The notes under the pieces are model-generated. The model was not told the origin of the DNA. It did no database searches and was given only the letters and a program-made list of their open reading frames with translations. A DNA stretch of 5,416 nt from Caldilineae bacterium (GTDB lineage: Bacteria; Chloroflexota; Anaerolineae; J102): positions 1 through 5,416 of the forward strand of contig DUEF01000094.1 of NCBI GenBank assembly GCA_011176555.1, given 5' to 3'. How positions within the stretch are numbered: position 1 is the first letter of the stretch; the number at the start of each line of letters is the position of its first letter. Of this stretch, positions 1-5,388 are shown piece by piece. Made by a program: the position numbers and the translations under genes.

Positions 1-616
1 CTTTGGCGGCCTGACGTTGTTTCTGCGCGATCTGATACTGCACTTTGCCCACCGCGCTCTGATCCCGGGCAGCGTCTTGCTCCTGGATGGTGGCGGCCTT
101 CAGGGCCACTTCGGCGGCTTCCACTTGTTTTTGGGCCTGGCGGATCTGCGCTTGCACGTTCTGGATCGGGATCAGGAGTTCCTGTGGTTCTTCACTGGCG
201 CGCAACATCTGCCGCCAGACGCGATACGCGCCCTCTTTCTGCGTCCTGGCCTGGGCCACGGCCGCTTCGGCCGCGGCGATATCGGAAGGCCGGGGCGTGG
301 CTTTGGCCGCGTCCAGATTCGCCCGCGCCGTGTCGATGGCCGCCTCCAGCTCCAGGCGCTGGGCCTGCAACAGGCTGTCATCCAGCTTCAGCAGCACAGC
401 GCCCGCCTCGACCTCGTCCCCTTCCCGGCCATAAACCGCGACGATGCGCCCGCCGGTCTGGGAGGTGATGGCGATGGTCTTAGCCTCGATCATGCCCGAA
501 CCGATGATCGCGCCCGGTTCTTCGGCAATGACATCAGCGGCGTAGTAGTTGGCGTACCAATAATAGCCGCCGGCAACCAGGGCGATGAAGATGAGTAGAA
601 TGAGGATTTTTTTCAC
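1..616 (-). CDS. HlyD/YbhG-type membrane-fusion (adaptor) protein, second copy, C-terminus cut off by the window edge
   Basis: This is a periplasmic-adaptor type subunit expected to work with the ABC exporter encoded just upstream. The frame is open from a GTG at 614-616 to the left edge, giving 205 codons with no stop. I chose GTG because AAAAGGA lies 9 nt upstream and the protein then starts with a proper anchor (VKKILILLIFIALVAGG, TM about residues 3-20). The next ATG, at codon 42, would remove the anchor. Residues about 41-80 form the first half of a lipoyl-like domain (GMIEAKTIAI, then TGGRIVAVYGREGDEVEAG, then LLKLDD). From about 82 onward the sequence is Ala/Gln/Glu-rich and helical, which is the coiled-coil hairpin. 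The second lipoyl half and beta-barrel must lie beyond the edge. It is clearly paralogous to the adaptor at 748-2112: both have a VEA/IEA start to the domain, GGRI, GDEV, AG and a LD pair. Family is secure; substrate is unknown. Confidence 0.9.
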   Translation of the reverse strand, partial: MKKILILLIFIALVAGGYYWYANYYAADVIAEEPGAIIGSGMIEAKTIAITSQTGGRIVAVYGREGDEVEAGAVLLKLDDSLLQAQRLELEAAIDTARANLDAAKATPRPSDIAAAEAAVAQARTQKEGAYRVWRQMLRASEEPQELLIPIQNVQAQIRQAQKQVEAAEVALKAATIQEQDAARDQSAVGKVQYQIAQKQRQAAK

Positions 617-625
617 TGCTGGGGG

Positions 626-632
626 TCCTTTT
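626..632 (-). promoter_or_regulatory. Ribosome binding site deciding the GTG start of the second adaptor gene
   Basis: The minus strand reads AAAAGGA here, 9 nt before the GTG at 614-616. It supports a non-ATG start that keeps the N-terminal membrane anchor. No equally good site precedes the in-frame ATG at codon 42. Confidence 0.6.
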
Positions 633-641
633 GAAAAGATT

Positions 642-747
642 GGTAGACCGGGGATCGGTAGACCAGTAGACCGGGATTTGCCGCTCCGACACGGATTCTC
701 CGGCGATGCCCCGGTTTACTGGTTTACTGGTTTACTGGTTTACCGAT
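642..747. repeat. Degenerate octamer repeat array in two opposite orientations between the two adaptor genes
   Basis: This 131-bp spacer is mostly repeats. On the plus strand GGTAGACC occurs at 642-649 and 657-664, and AGTAGACC at 665-672. At 713-742 the octamer GGTTTACT runs almost four times head to tail, followed by a degraded copy that reaches the stop codon of the upstream adaptor gene (748-750). The reverse complement of AGTAGACC is GGTCTACT, so the two blocks are inverted copies of one unit differing by a C/T change. The same octamer appears in the spacer at 4127-4158. No coding capacity or promoter is evident in the spacer. Confidence 0.85.
657..728 (+). repeat. Long hairpin-forming inverted repeat inside the octamer array
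   Basis: On the plus strand, 657-675 can pair with 710-728 over 19 positions: 16 Watson-Crick pairs and three G-T wobbles. The 34-nt loop holds two smaller stems: TTGCCG (678-683) with CGGCGA (701-706), and TCCG (685-688) with CGGA (692-695) around ACA. On the minus strand, which is the transcribed one, the three wobbles become A-C mismatches, so the mRNA stem would be weaker but still possible. It may be a mobile REP-like element or a structure between two coding regions of one message; I cannot decide which. Confidence 0.6.
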
Positions 748-2112
748 TTACCGAGGAATCGCCTCCACAAAAACCACGTCCGCGGGGACGCCTGGTTTGA
801 GTTGGTGGGATGCGTTGGGGATGGTGATCTCGATGGCATAGACCAGGCTCACGCGTTCGTCCTGGGTTTGCACGTTCTTGGGCGTGAATTCGGCCTCGTC
901 ACTGATGCGAGTGATGACGCCGGTAAAGGTCTCGCCCGGATAACTATCGACCTGCACATCGACAGCCTGCCCCTGCCGCAAGCGGCCATAGTCGGCCTCG
1001 GACACGTAAACGGTCAGGGTCACCTCATCCAGGTCGGAAACAGTGAGAAGCGCGGTTCCGGGGATGGCGATTTCGCCCTCGTGCGCTATTTTCTGCACGA
1101 CAACGCCATCGAGGGGCGAAACGAGGGTGAATTTCTCTAACTGCGCAGCCAGGGTCGCCAGTTGGGTGTGCGCTTGCTCCAGGTTGGCTTCGAGCACACC
1201 GATCTGGGCCTGGGGAACGGGGGCTTGCAATTGCTCCAGGTTGGCTTTGGCCACCTCCACCGCCGCCACCTGCGCCTGATAGTCCGCCTCGGCCTGAGTC
1301 ACCAGCAATTGCGCCTGGATCGGGTCATCTCTGAGCGCCATCAGCGTATCGCGTTCGTTCAGGGCGGCGGTGTAGGTCGCTTTTGCATTCTCCCAACTGA
1401 TGTAGCCCTGCCAGACGCTCATCGAGGCCAGGTTCCAGTTGGCCGCGGCCTGGTAGTCATCGCCAATCGGGTATTGCCGGGTGATGTCCCACATCTTTTT
1501 GGCGATGTCTTCGCCCAAATCGGCCGCGTCGCGCAGATATTCGGCCTGTTTCATTTGCAGCCAGGCGATTTCGACCTTGCTCTTGGCCGCGTCGATCTGC
1601 GCGTCCAGTTGTTGCGGCGTGTCGCGCAGGAGGATGGCGTCTTGCCAGGCCTGCTCGGCCGCGTCGCGCTGGGCCTCGGCCACAGTGACGCCGGTTTCGG
1701 CCACGGCTATCGCTTCCGCCGGCGTCCCGGCCCTGACTTGCGCCAGTTGGGCCTCGGCCAGGGCGATCTGCGCTTCGATTTGTTCCTTTTGGGCGTCCAG
1801 GAGCGCTGTGTCGAGCCGAATCACGGGTTGGCCCGCCGCCACCTCATCGCCTTTTTCGACCGATAGGCGTTCGATGCGCCCGCCCACTTCAGACGCGACC
1901 GTCACTTCGTGCGCTTCGACGAAGCCGGACGCTGTGAGAGGAAGCTCCGCTTTCGCTTCCGGCGGCTGGAATAGCTCGATTTCGTTCAGGCCGAAATCGA
2001 CCAGCACCTGCTGCCATTCCTCGGGATTGTTCGAGAAATACCAGTAGCCAACCGCGCCGGCGATGATCACGATCAGGAGGAGGACAAGTAAGGGGTGGGG
2101 TTTGGATTTCAT
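748..2112 (-). CDS. HlyD/YbhG-type membrane-fusion protein, full length
   Basis: This 454-residue adaptor subunit of an ABC exporter is anchored in the cytoplasmic membrane with its bulk outside. A single TM helix (about 8-26) follows a short basic start (MKSKPHP). Residues about 62-103 are the first lipoyl half (ASGFVEAHEV, EVGGRIERLSVEKGDEVAAG, RLD). Residues about 104-327 are a long Ala/Gln/Glu-rich coiled coil. About 328-360 is the second lipoyl half (LVSPLDGVVVQKIAHEGE), and about 362-450 the beta-barrel, with the family-typical FTPKNVQTQDERVSLVYAIE and LKPGVPADV. It is roughly 120 residues longer than E. coli YbhG (about 330). The extra length is in the coiled coil, which has a Trp/Tyr-rich stretch (about 205-245) breaking the heptads. 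The start is ATG at 2110-2112 with GGAAG 8 nt upstream. It sits 51 bp behind the second ATPase gene, across a palindrome. Family is firm; substrate is unknown. Confidence 0.95.
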   Translation of the reverse strand: MKSKPHPLLVLLLIVIIAGAVGYWYFSNNPEEWQQVLVDFGLNEIELFQPPEAKAELPLTASGFVEAHEVTVASEVGGRIERLSVEKGDEVAAGQPVIRLDTALLDAQKEQIEAQIALAEAQLAQVRAGTPAEAIAVAETGVTVAEAQRDAAEQAWQDAILLRDTPQQLDAQIDAAKSKVEIAWLQMKQAEYLRDAADLGEDIAKKMWDITRQYPIGDDYQAAANWNLASMSVWQGYISWENAKATYTAALNERDTLMALRDDPIQAQLLVTQAEADYQAQVAAVEVAKANLEQLQAPVPQAQIGVLEANLEQAHTQLATLAAQLEKFTLVSPLDGVVVQKIAHEGEIAIPGTALLTVSDLDEVTLTVYVSEADYGRLRQGQAVDVQVDSYPGETFTGVITRISDEAEFTPKNVQTQDERVSLVYAIEITIPNASHQLKPGVPADVVFVEAIPR

Positions 2113-2131
2113 GGGTCTGACTTCCCAGACC
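2113..2131 (-). promoter_or_regulatory. Small hairpin presenting the ribosome binding site of the adaptor gene in its loop
   Basis: On the minus strand GGTCTG (2131-2126) and CAGACC (2119-2114) form a perfect 6-bp stem with loop GGAAGT, directly before the ATG at 2112. The loop contains the only Shine-Dalgarno-like sequence for this gene. The stem shares five bases (2127-2131) with the large palindrome next to it, so the two hairpins cannot form fully at the same time. Any regulatory role is inference. Confidence 0.4.
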
Positions 2132-2160
2132 TGTCAGGTTTGCCGAAACCTGACAGGTCT
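2127..2160. repeat. Perfect 15-bp palindrome with 4-nt loop between the second ATPase and adaptor genes
   Basis: The left arm AGACCTGTCAGGTTT (2127-2141) and right arm AAACCTGACAGGTCT (2146-2160) are exact reverse complements around GCCG. The element begins 3 bp past the stop codon of the second ATPase gene (2164-2166). A short T-run (2160-2163) follows on the plus strand only, so for the minus-strand operon this is not a classical intrinsic terminator. It may be a dispersed repetitive palindrome, or a stem that alters mRNA stability or readthrough between the ATPase and adaptor genes. Each arm carries an inner CCTGTCAGG/CCTGACAGG near-palindrome. Confidence 0.9.
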
Positions 2161-2163
2161 TTT

Positions 2164-3102
2164 CTAACTAACGCTGGCGATAAAAACATCTTCTAGCGAA
2201 GGAACGATGCGTTCGATGGACTGCACGGGGATTTGTTCGTCGGCCAGGGCCTGAGCAATGAGCGCGCTCTGCGCCCTGGCGTCGGCGTCGGGGGTGGTGA
2301 CGACATGGATCTGAGCGCCGTACAGCGCCACTTCGGCGAACAAATCCATATCTCGCAAGATGTGAATGGCCTTGTCCGGCGTGGCGCAGTCGATCTCCAG
2401 CACCTCGCCGGACATGTGGGTTTCCTTGATTTCCTGCGGCGAGCCCTGAGCCACCAAGCGCCCGCGCTGGATGAAGGCCAATCTCTGGCAGTGCTCCGCT
2501 TCGTCCATGTAGTGCGTGGTGATGAAATGGGTCGCGCCCGCTTCCGCCAGTTCGTACAGCAAATCCCAGAAAGCCCGGCGAGAGATCGGATCGACGCCGG
2601 CCGTGGGTTCGTCCAGGAACAGCATCTCGGGGGAATGGATGATGGCCGCGCCCAGGGCCAGGCGCTGCTTCCAGCCGCCTGACAGATTTTTGGTCAATTC
2701 CCGCTCGCGACCCTCCAGTCCGGCCATGTGCAGGATGTATGCCTTGCGTTGGCGCAGGCGTTTGCCGCTGACGCCGTAAATGCCGCCGTAAAAATTCAGG
2801 TTTTCCTCCACCGTCATGTCGTTGTACAGACTGAACTTCTGGCTCATGTAGCCAATCCGTTGCCGGATTTCACCGATCTGGCGGACGGTGTCAAACCCGA
2901 GGACGGAAGCAGAACCTTCGGTGGGGTTCAGCAAGCCCAGCAATAGGCGGATCGTGGTGGTCTTGCCGGCGCCATTGGGGCCGAGGAAGCCAAAGATCTC
3001 GCCACGAGGATTGGCCAGATTGATATGATCCACGGCCACGAAATCGCCGAATTTCTTGGTGAGATCGACCGTTTCCACGGCCAGCGCCTCAGACGTTGTC
3101 AT
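2164..3102 (-). CDS. ABC transporter ATP-binding protein, second of the pair (YbhF C-terminal-half type)
   Basis: This 312-residue cytoplasmic ATPase is expected to drive the ABC-2 permease encoded two genes upstream. All ATPase motifs are intact: Walker A GPNGAGKT (41-48), Q-loop Gln88 in YMSQKFSLYNDMTV, signature LSGGW (140-144), Walker B MLFLD with catalytic Glu165 (160-165), D-loop GVDP (169-172) and H-loop His197 in TTHYMDEAEHC. A C-terminal region (about 230-312) ends PSLEDVFIA, typical of DrrA/CcmA-like exporter ATPases. The start ATG (3100-3102) overlaps the stop of the first ATPase gene as ATGA, and GAGGAGG lies 7 nt upstream, so translation is probably coupled. It aligns nearly position for position with the first ATPase, suggesting an old tandem duplication. 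In E. coli the corresponding domains are one protein, YbhF; here they are separate genes. Confidence 0.95.
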   Translation of the reverse strand: MTTSEALAVETVDLTKKFGDFVAVDHINLANPRGEIFGFLGPNGAGKTTTIRLLLGLLNPTEGSASVLGFDTVRQIGEIRQRIGYMSQKFSLYNDMTVEENLNFYGGIYGVSGKRLRQRKAYILHMAGLEGRERELTKNLSGGWKQRLALGAAIIHSPEMLFLDEPTAGVDPISRRAFWDLLYELAEAGATHFITTHYMDEAEHCQRLAFIQRGRLVAQGSPQEIKETHMSGEVLEIDCATPDKAIHILRDMDLFAEVALYGAQIHVVTTPDADARAQSALIAQALADEQIPVQSIERIVPSLEDVFIASVS

Positions 3103-4124
3103 GCCGCATCCTCCTCGCCCGACCTTTGATCTTGCTCCCGCCGTTGCGCCTCTTCCCGCCGGAGCGTCTCTTCCCGCCGCACCAGCGAGATGTACGCCTC
3201 TTCCATGCGGGGTTTGGTCGTGCGCAGGTTGCGCACCTCGATATCGGCCTGGTTGAGCGCGGCGATGATGGCGTCCTGCCGCGCGGCCGCCTGGTCGACG
3301 AAAACATGGAGCAGATCGCCATAAGTCTGCACCTCCAGCACGCCGGGGAGCGGGGCGACGACCGCCTTCGCCCGCTGCAACACGCCCACGCTGCGGCCGG
3401 AATCAGAAACAGGCTTGAGTTCCAGCAACTGGCCGGGAATCAGATCTTTGATGGCCGCGGGCGCGTCGCATTCGATCAGGCGGCCCCGGTACATCAACCC
3501 CACGCGCGAACAGCGCTCCGCCTCATCCATGTAGGGCGTGCTGACCAGGATGGTGACGCCCTGGATGTGCAACTCGGTGAGGATGTCCCAAAATTCGCGG
3601 CGGGACACCGGATCGACGCCGGTCGTGGGCTCGTCCAGGTAGAGGATATCCGGTTCGTGGATGAGCGCGCAGGCCAGCGCCAGCTTCTTCTTCATCCCGC
3701 CCGACAGGTGTCCCGCCCGGCGGTCGCCGAATTCGGTCAGGCGGGCGAACGCCAGCAGCCTGTCGATGCGCTGGCGGCGGGCGGCGCCCCGCAAGGAAAA
3801 GACATCGGCGAAGAAATTGAGGTTTTCCATCACGCTCAGGTCATCGTACATGCTGAATTGCTGGGCCATGTAGCCGATGTGGGGCTTGATGGCCTCGCTC
3901 TCCTTCTTCGTGTCGAAACCCAGCACGGAGGCGGAACCACTGGTGGGGTTCATGATGGCGACCAACATGCGGATGGCGGTCGTCTTCCCTGCCCCATCCG
4001 GCCCGACCAGACCAAAAAGCTCTCCCGGCCTGATGGCGAGGTCCAGCCCATCCACGGCAACCGTGTCGCCGAATTTTTTGACCAGATCTTTGGTTTCGAT
4101 GATGAAGCTGTTTGGGGTGGTCAT
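3099..4124 (-). CDS. ABC transporter ATP-binding protein, first of the pair, with degenerate H-loop and charged repeat tail (YbhF N-terminal-half type)
   Basis: This 341-residue cytoplasmic ATPase pairs with the second ATPase. Walker A is GPDGAGKT (41-48, Asp in place of the usual Asn). Other motifs are Gln88/Gln89 in YMAQQFSMYDDLSV, signature LSGGM (140-144), Walker B ILYLD with Glu165 (160-165) and D-loop GVDP (169-172). The H-loop reads STPYMDEAERC: Pro197 stands where the switch histidine should be, so this site may hydrolyse ATP poorly and act mainly in binding. After the domain end (PRMEEAYISLV, about 306-315) comes a tail of three hexapeptides (RREETL, RREEAQ, RREQDQ) and an acidic end, possibly a remnant linker between two once-fused ATPase halves. 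The start is ATG at 4122-4124 with AGGAA 7 nt upstream, inside the octamer repeat. The stop overlaps the next gene by four bases. Confidence 0.94.
   Translation of the reverse strand: MTTPNSFIIETKDLVKKFGDTVAVDGLDLAIRPGELFGLVGPDGAGKTTAIRMLVAIMNPTSGSASVLGFDTKKESEAIKPHIGYMAQQFSMYDDLSVMENLNFFADVFSLRGAARRQRIDRLLAFARLTEFGDRRAGHLSGGMKKKLALACALIHEPDILYLDEPTTGVDPVSRREFWDILTELHIQGVTILVSTPYMDEAERCSRVGLMYRGRLIECDAPAAIKDLIPGQLLELKPVSDSGRSVGVLQRAKAVVAPLPGVLEVQTYGDLLHVFVDQAAARQDAIIAALNQADIEVRNLRTTKPRMEEAYISLVRREETLRREEAQRREQDQRSGEEDAA
3110..3116 (-). promoter_or_regulatory. Strong ribosome binding site for the second ATPase gene, inside the first
   Basis: The minus strand reads GAGGAGG, 7 nt before the ATG at 3100-3102 and within the last codons of the first ATPase gene. 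Combined with the ATGA stop/start overlap it points to coupled, near-equal synthesis of the two ATPases. Confidence 0.75.
3126..3179 (-). repeat. 18-bp tandem repeat encoding the hexapeptide tail of the first ATPase
   Basis: Three 18-bp units are seen on the plus strand at 3133, 3151 and 3169, the last two sharing TCTTCCCGCCG exactly. In the reading frame they encode RREETL, RREEAQ and RREQDQ (residues 316-333). The repeat lies after the conserved ATPase core, so it could vary in number without harming the enzyme. Confidence 0.7.
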
Positions 4125-4126
4125 TC

Positions 4127-4158
4127 CTGGTTTCCTGGTTTACGGGTTTTCTGGTCTA
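4127..4158 (-). repeat. Octamer repeats in the permease-ATPase spacer that also supply a ribosome binding site
   Basis: The 41-bp spacer holds four head-to-tail octamers on the plus strand: CTGGTTTC, CTGGTTTA, CGGGTTTT and CTGGTCTA. It is the same family as the array at 642-747. On the minus strand they read as TAGACCAG and TAAACCAG types. The copies nearest the ATPase gene have changed to GAAACCAG and so produce AGGAA (4136-4132) 7 nt before the ATG at 4124. The repeat appears to have been recruited as the Shine-Dalgarno sequence. Confidence 0.75.
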
Positions 4159-4165
4159 CCGCTTT

Positions 4166-5296
4166 TCAGTCCCACTGCTGCCGGCCAAGGAACCAGATCG
4201 CGGTGGGGATGACGACGACGCCGATGGCTAATCCGGCCAGGAGCTGCGGCCAGATCACGTCCAGGCCCACGCCTTTGAGCAGGATGGCGCGGAAGATGAT
4301 CATAAAATGATAAATGGGGAAGATATTGGCCAGTTTTTGCAGCAAGGGCGGCATGTTTTCCACCGGCACGCCATAGCCGGAGAAAAAGAACTCGATCATC
4401 ACCCACATGAAGGCCAGGAGCATGCCCTGGATCTGCGTGCGGGCCTGGGCCGAGATCATCAAGCCGATGCTGAGTTCGACGAAGAGGAAGATGGAGGCCG
4501 AGCCCAGCAACAGCGTCCACGAGCCGCGCATGGGCACGCCAAAGCCGTACATGGCCACGAGCAGCATCAGAATGAAACTGATGTAGGCCAGAATCAGCGG
4601 TGGGATCGCCTTGGCCGCGATCAGTTCGACGCGGCGAATCGGCCCCACCATCAACTGCTCCAGGGTTCCCAGTTCTCGCTCGCGGGCAATCGTGACGGAT
4701 GCCAGCATCAGGCCAATGGCGAAAAGGATCAGCCCCAGCTCTGAAGGCACGGTGTAAATCGACTTCTTCAATTCCTCGTTGAAGCGCACGCGGGTCTGTG
4801 GCTGCACCAGAGACAAAAACAGCTTGTTTCCCCCCAGCCACCGGGTCAAAATATCCAGGCCCTCTTTTTGCACGGTTCCTTCGAGCGAAGCCAATTCGGC
4901 CTGGGCGGCGATGGGGTCGGAGCCATCCAGGACGAAGCCCAGCGTGGCGGTTTCGCCGGTGGGTGCGCTCAATTTCTCGCCATACCCGACCGGAATGATC
5001 AAAGCCCCGACCACATCGCCGTTCTCGACCAGGTTCGTGATGCCATCGACATCATCGAGATAGTGAGTGAAATGAAAAGTCTCGGTGGTCGCCAACTTGG
5101 CCAACAGCCTTCGGCTGGCCGGGCTGCGATCCAGATCGACGACGGCCGTGGGCAACTGATCGATGGGCGCCGACGTAGCCCAGGCGACCAGCGACATTTC
5201 GGTCAACGGGCCGAAGACCACGAACAGAATCAAAATGGGCAGACGGATGATCTGAATCAATTCTTTGACGATCAACGTCCAGGTGCGGCGGAGCAT
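4166..5296 (-). CDS. ABC-2 type transporter permease (YbhS/YbhR-like)
   Basis: This 376-residue integral membrane subunit forms the export path. It matches the usual YbhS/YbhR length (about 370) when started at the ATG at 5294-5296 (MLRRTWTLIVKELIQIIR, an amphipathic start typical of the family). TM1 is about 20-40. A large outward-facing domain (about 41-180) follows. Five more helices lie at about 184-204, 231-250, 260-282, 290-310 and 348-369. The family signature RERELGTLEQLMVGPI (205-220) lies on the cytoplasmic side after TM2, and FFFSGYGVPVENMPP (303-317) with FPIYHF (326-331) forms the conserved end of TM5. The frame is open further upstream to a GTG at 5357-5359 and to the window edge, but that part translates the intergenic heptamer repeat, so I exclude it. 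No clear Shine-Dalgarno precedes the ATG, a weak point in the start call. It is the first visible gene of the operon; a second permease is not in view. Confidence 0.93.
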   Translation of the reverse strand: MLRRTWTLIVKELIQIIRLPILILFVVFGPLTEMSLVAWATSAPIDQLPTAVVDLDRSPASRRLLAKLATTETFHFTHYLDDVDGITNLVENGDVVGALIIPVGYGEKLSAPTGETATLGFVLDGSDPIAAQAELASLEGTVQKEGLDILTRWLGGNKLFLSLVQPQTRVRFNEELKKSIYTVPSELGLILFAIGLMLASVTIARERELGTLEQLMVGPIRRVELIAAKAIPPLILAYISFILMLLVAMYGFGVPMRGSWTLLLGSASIFLFVELSIGLMISAQARTQIQGMLLAFMWVMIEFFFSGYGVPVENMPPLLQKLANIFPIYHFMIIFRAILLKGVGLDVIWPQLLAGLAIGVVVIPTAIWFLGRQQWD

Positions 5297-5301
5297 AGAT
5301 T

Positions 5302-5374
5302 TACGAATCTCGTGTTGCGTGTTACGTATTGCGTTCTTGCCGCCAGCCAAACGGAACACGCAATACGCAATACG
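5302..5374. repeat. Heptamer (CGTATTG-type) repeats in inverted orientation in the permease leader
   Basis: On the plus strand CGTGTTG, CGTGTTA, CGTATTG and CGTTC run head to tail at 5311-5336. At 5354-5374 the opposite strand reads CGTATTG, CGTATTG, CGTGTTC. The two blocks face each other across about 17 bp and can pair imperfectly. A degenerate extension (TACGAATCT) leads toward the ATG. The unit is seven bases, unlike the octamers elsewhere in the operon. In the permease frame it translates to the spurious peptide AIRNTQHEIR. Confidence 0.8.
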
Positions 5375-5388
5375 GGCTTGCGGAGTGA

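Noticed and set aside
17..598. Plus-strand open frame of 193 codons at the left end
   Set aside because: It is antisense to the second adaptor gene, which has a start, ribosome binding site, anchor and lipoyl half on the minus strand.
642..747. CRISPR array
   Set aside because: The units are eight bases and abut each other or are separated by a few bases. There are no 20-40 base repeats with unique spacers and no cas gene in view.
1162..1866. Plus-strand open frame of 234 codons
   Set aside because: It is antisense to the coiled coil of the full-length adaptor. Repetitive Ala/Gln/Glu codons in that region leave the reverse strand free of stops.
2127..2163. Intrinsic terminator
   Set aside because: The T-run follows the hairpin only on the plus strand, where there is no gene. 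On the transcribed minus strand the hairpin is followed by GGGAAG, so it would not work as a classical terminator for this operon.
3096..4310. Plus-strand open frame of 404 codons
   Set aside because: It lies antisense to the first ATPase gene, whose motifs are unmistakable. Its translation is rich in His, Arg and Gly without any domain, as expected from the reverse strand of a GC-rich gene.
4140..4841. Minus-strand open frame of 233 codons overlapping the permease
   Set aside because: It is an alternative frame of the permease gene. Its product is Arg/His/Pro-rich with no membrane segments, while the permease frame shows all family motifs.
5297..5359. GTG-initiated longer form of the permease
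   Set aside because: The extra 21 residues are translated repeat DNA, and the shorter form matches the usual length and N-terminus of the family.
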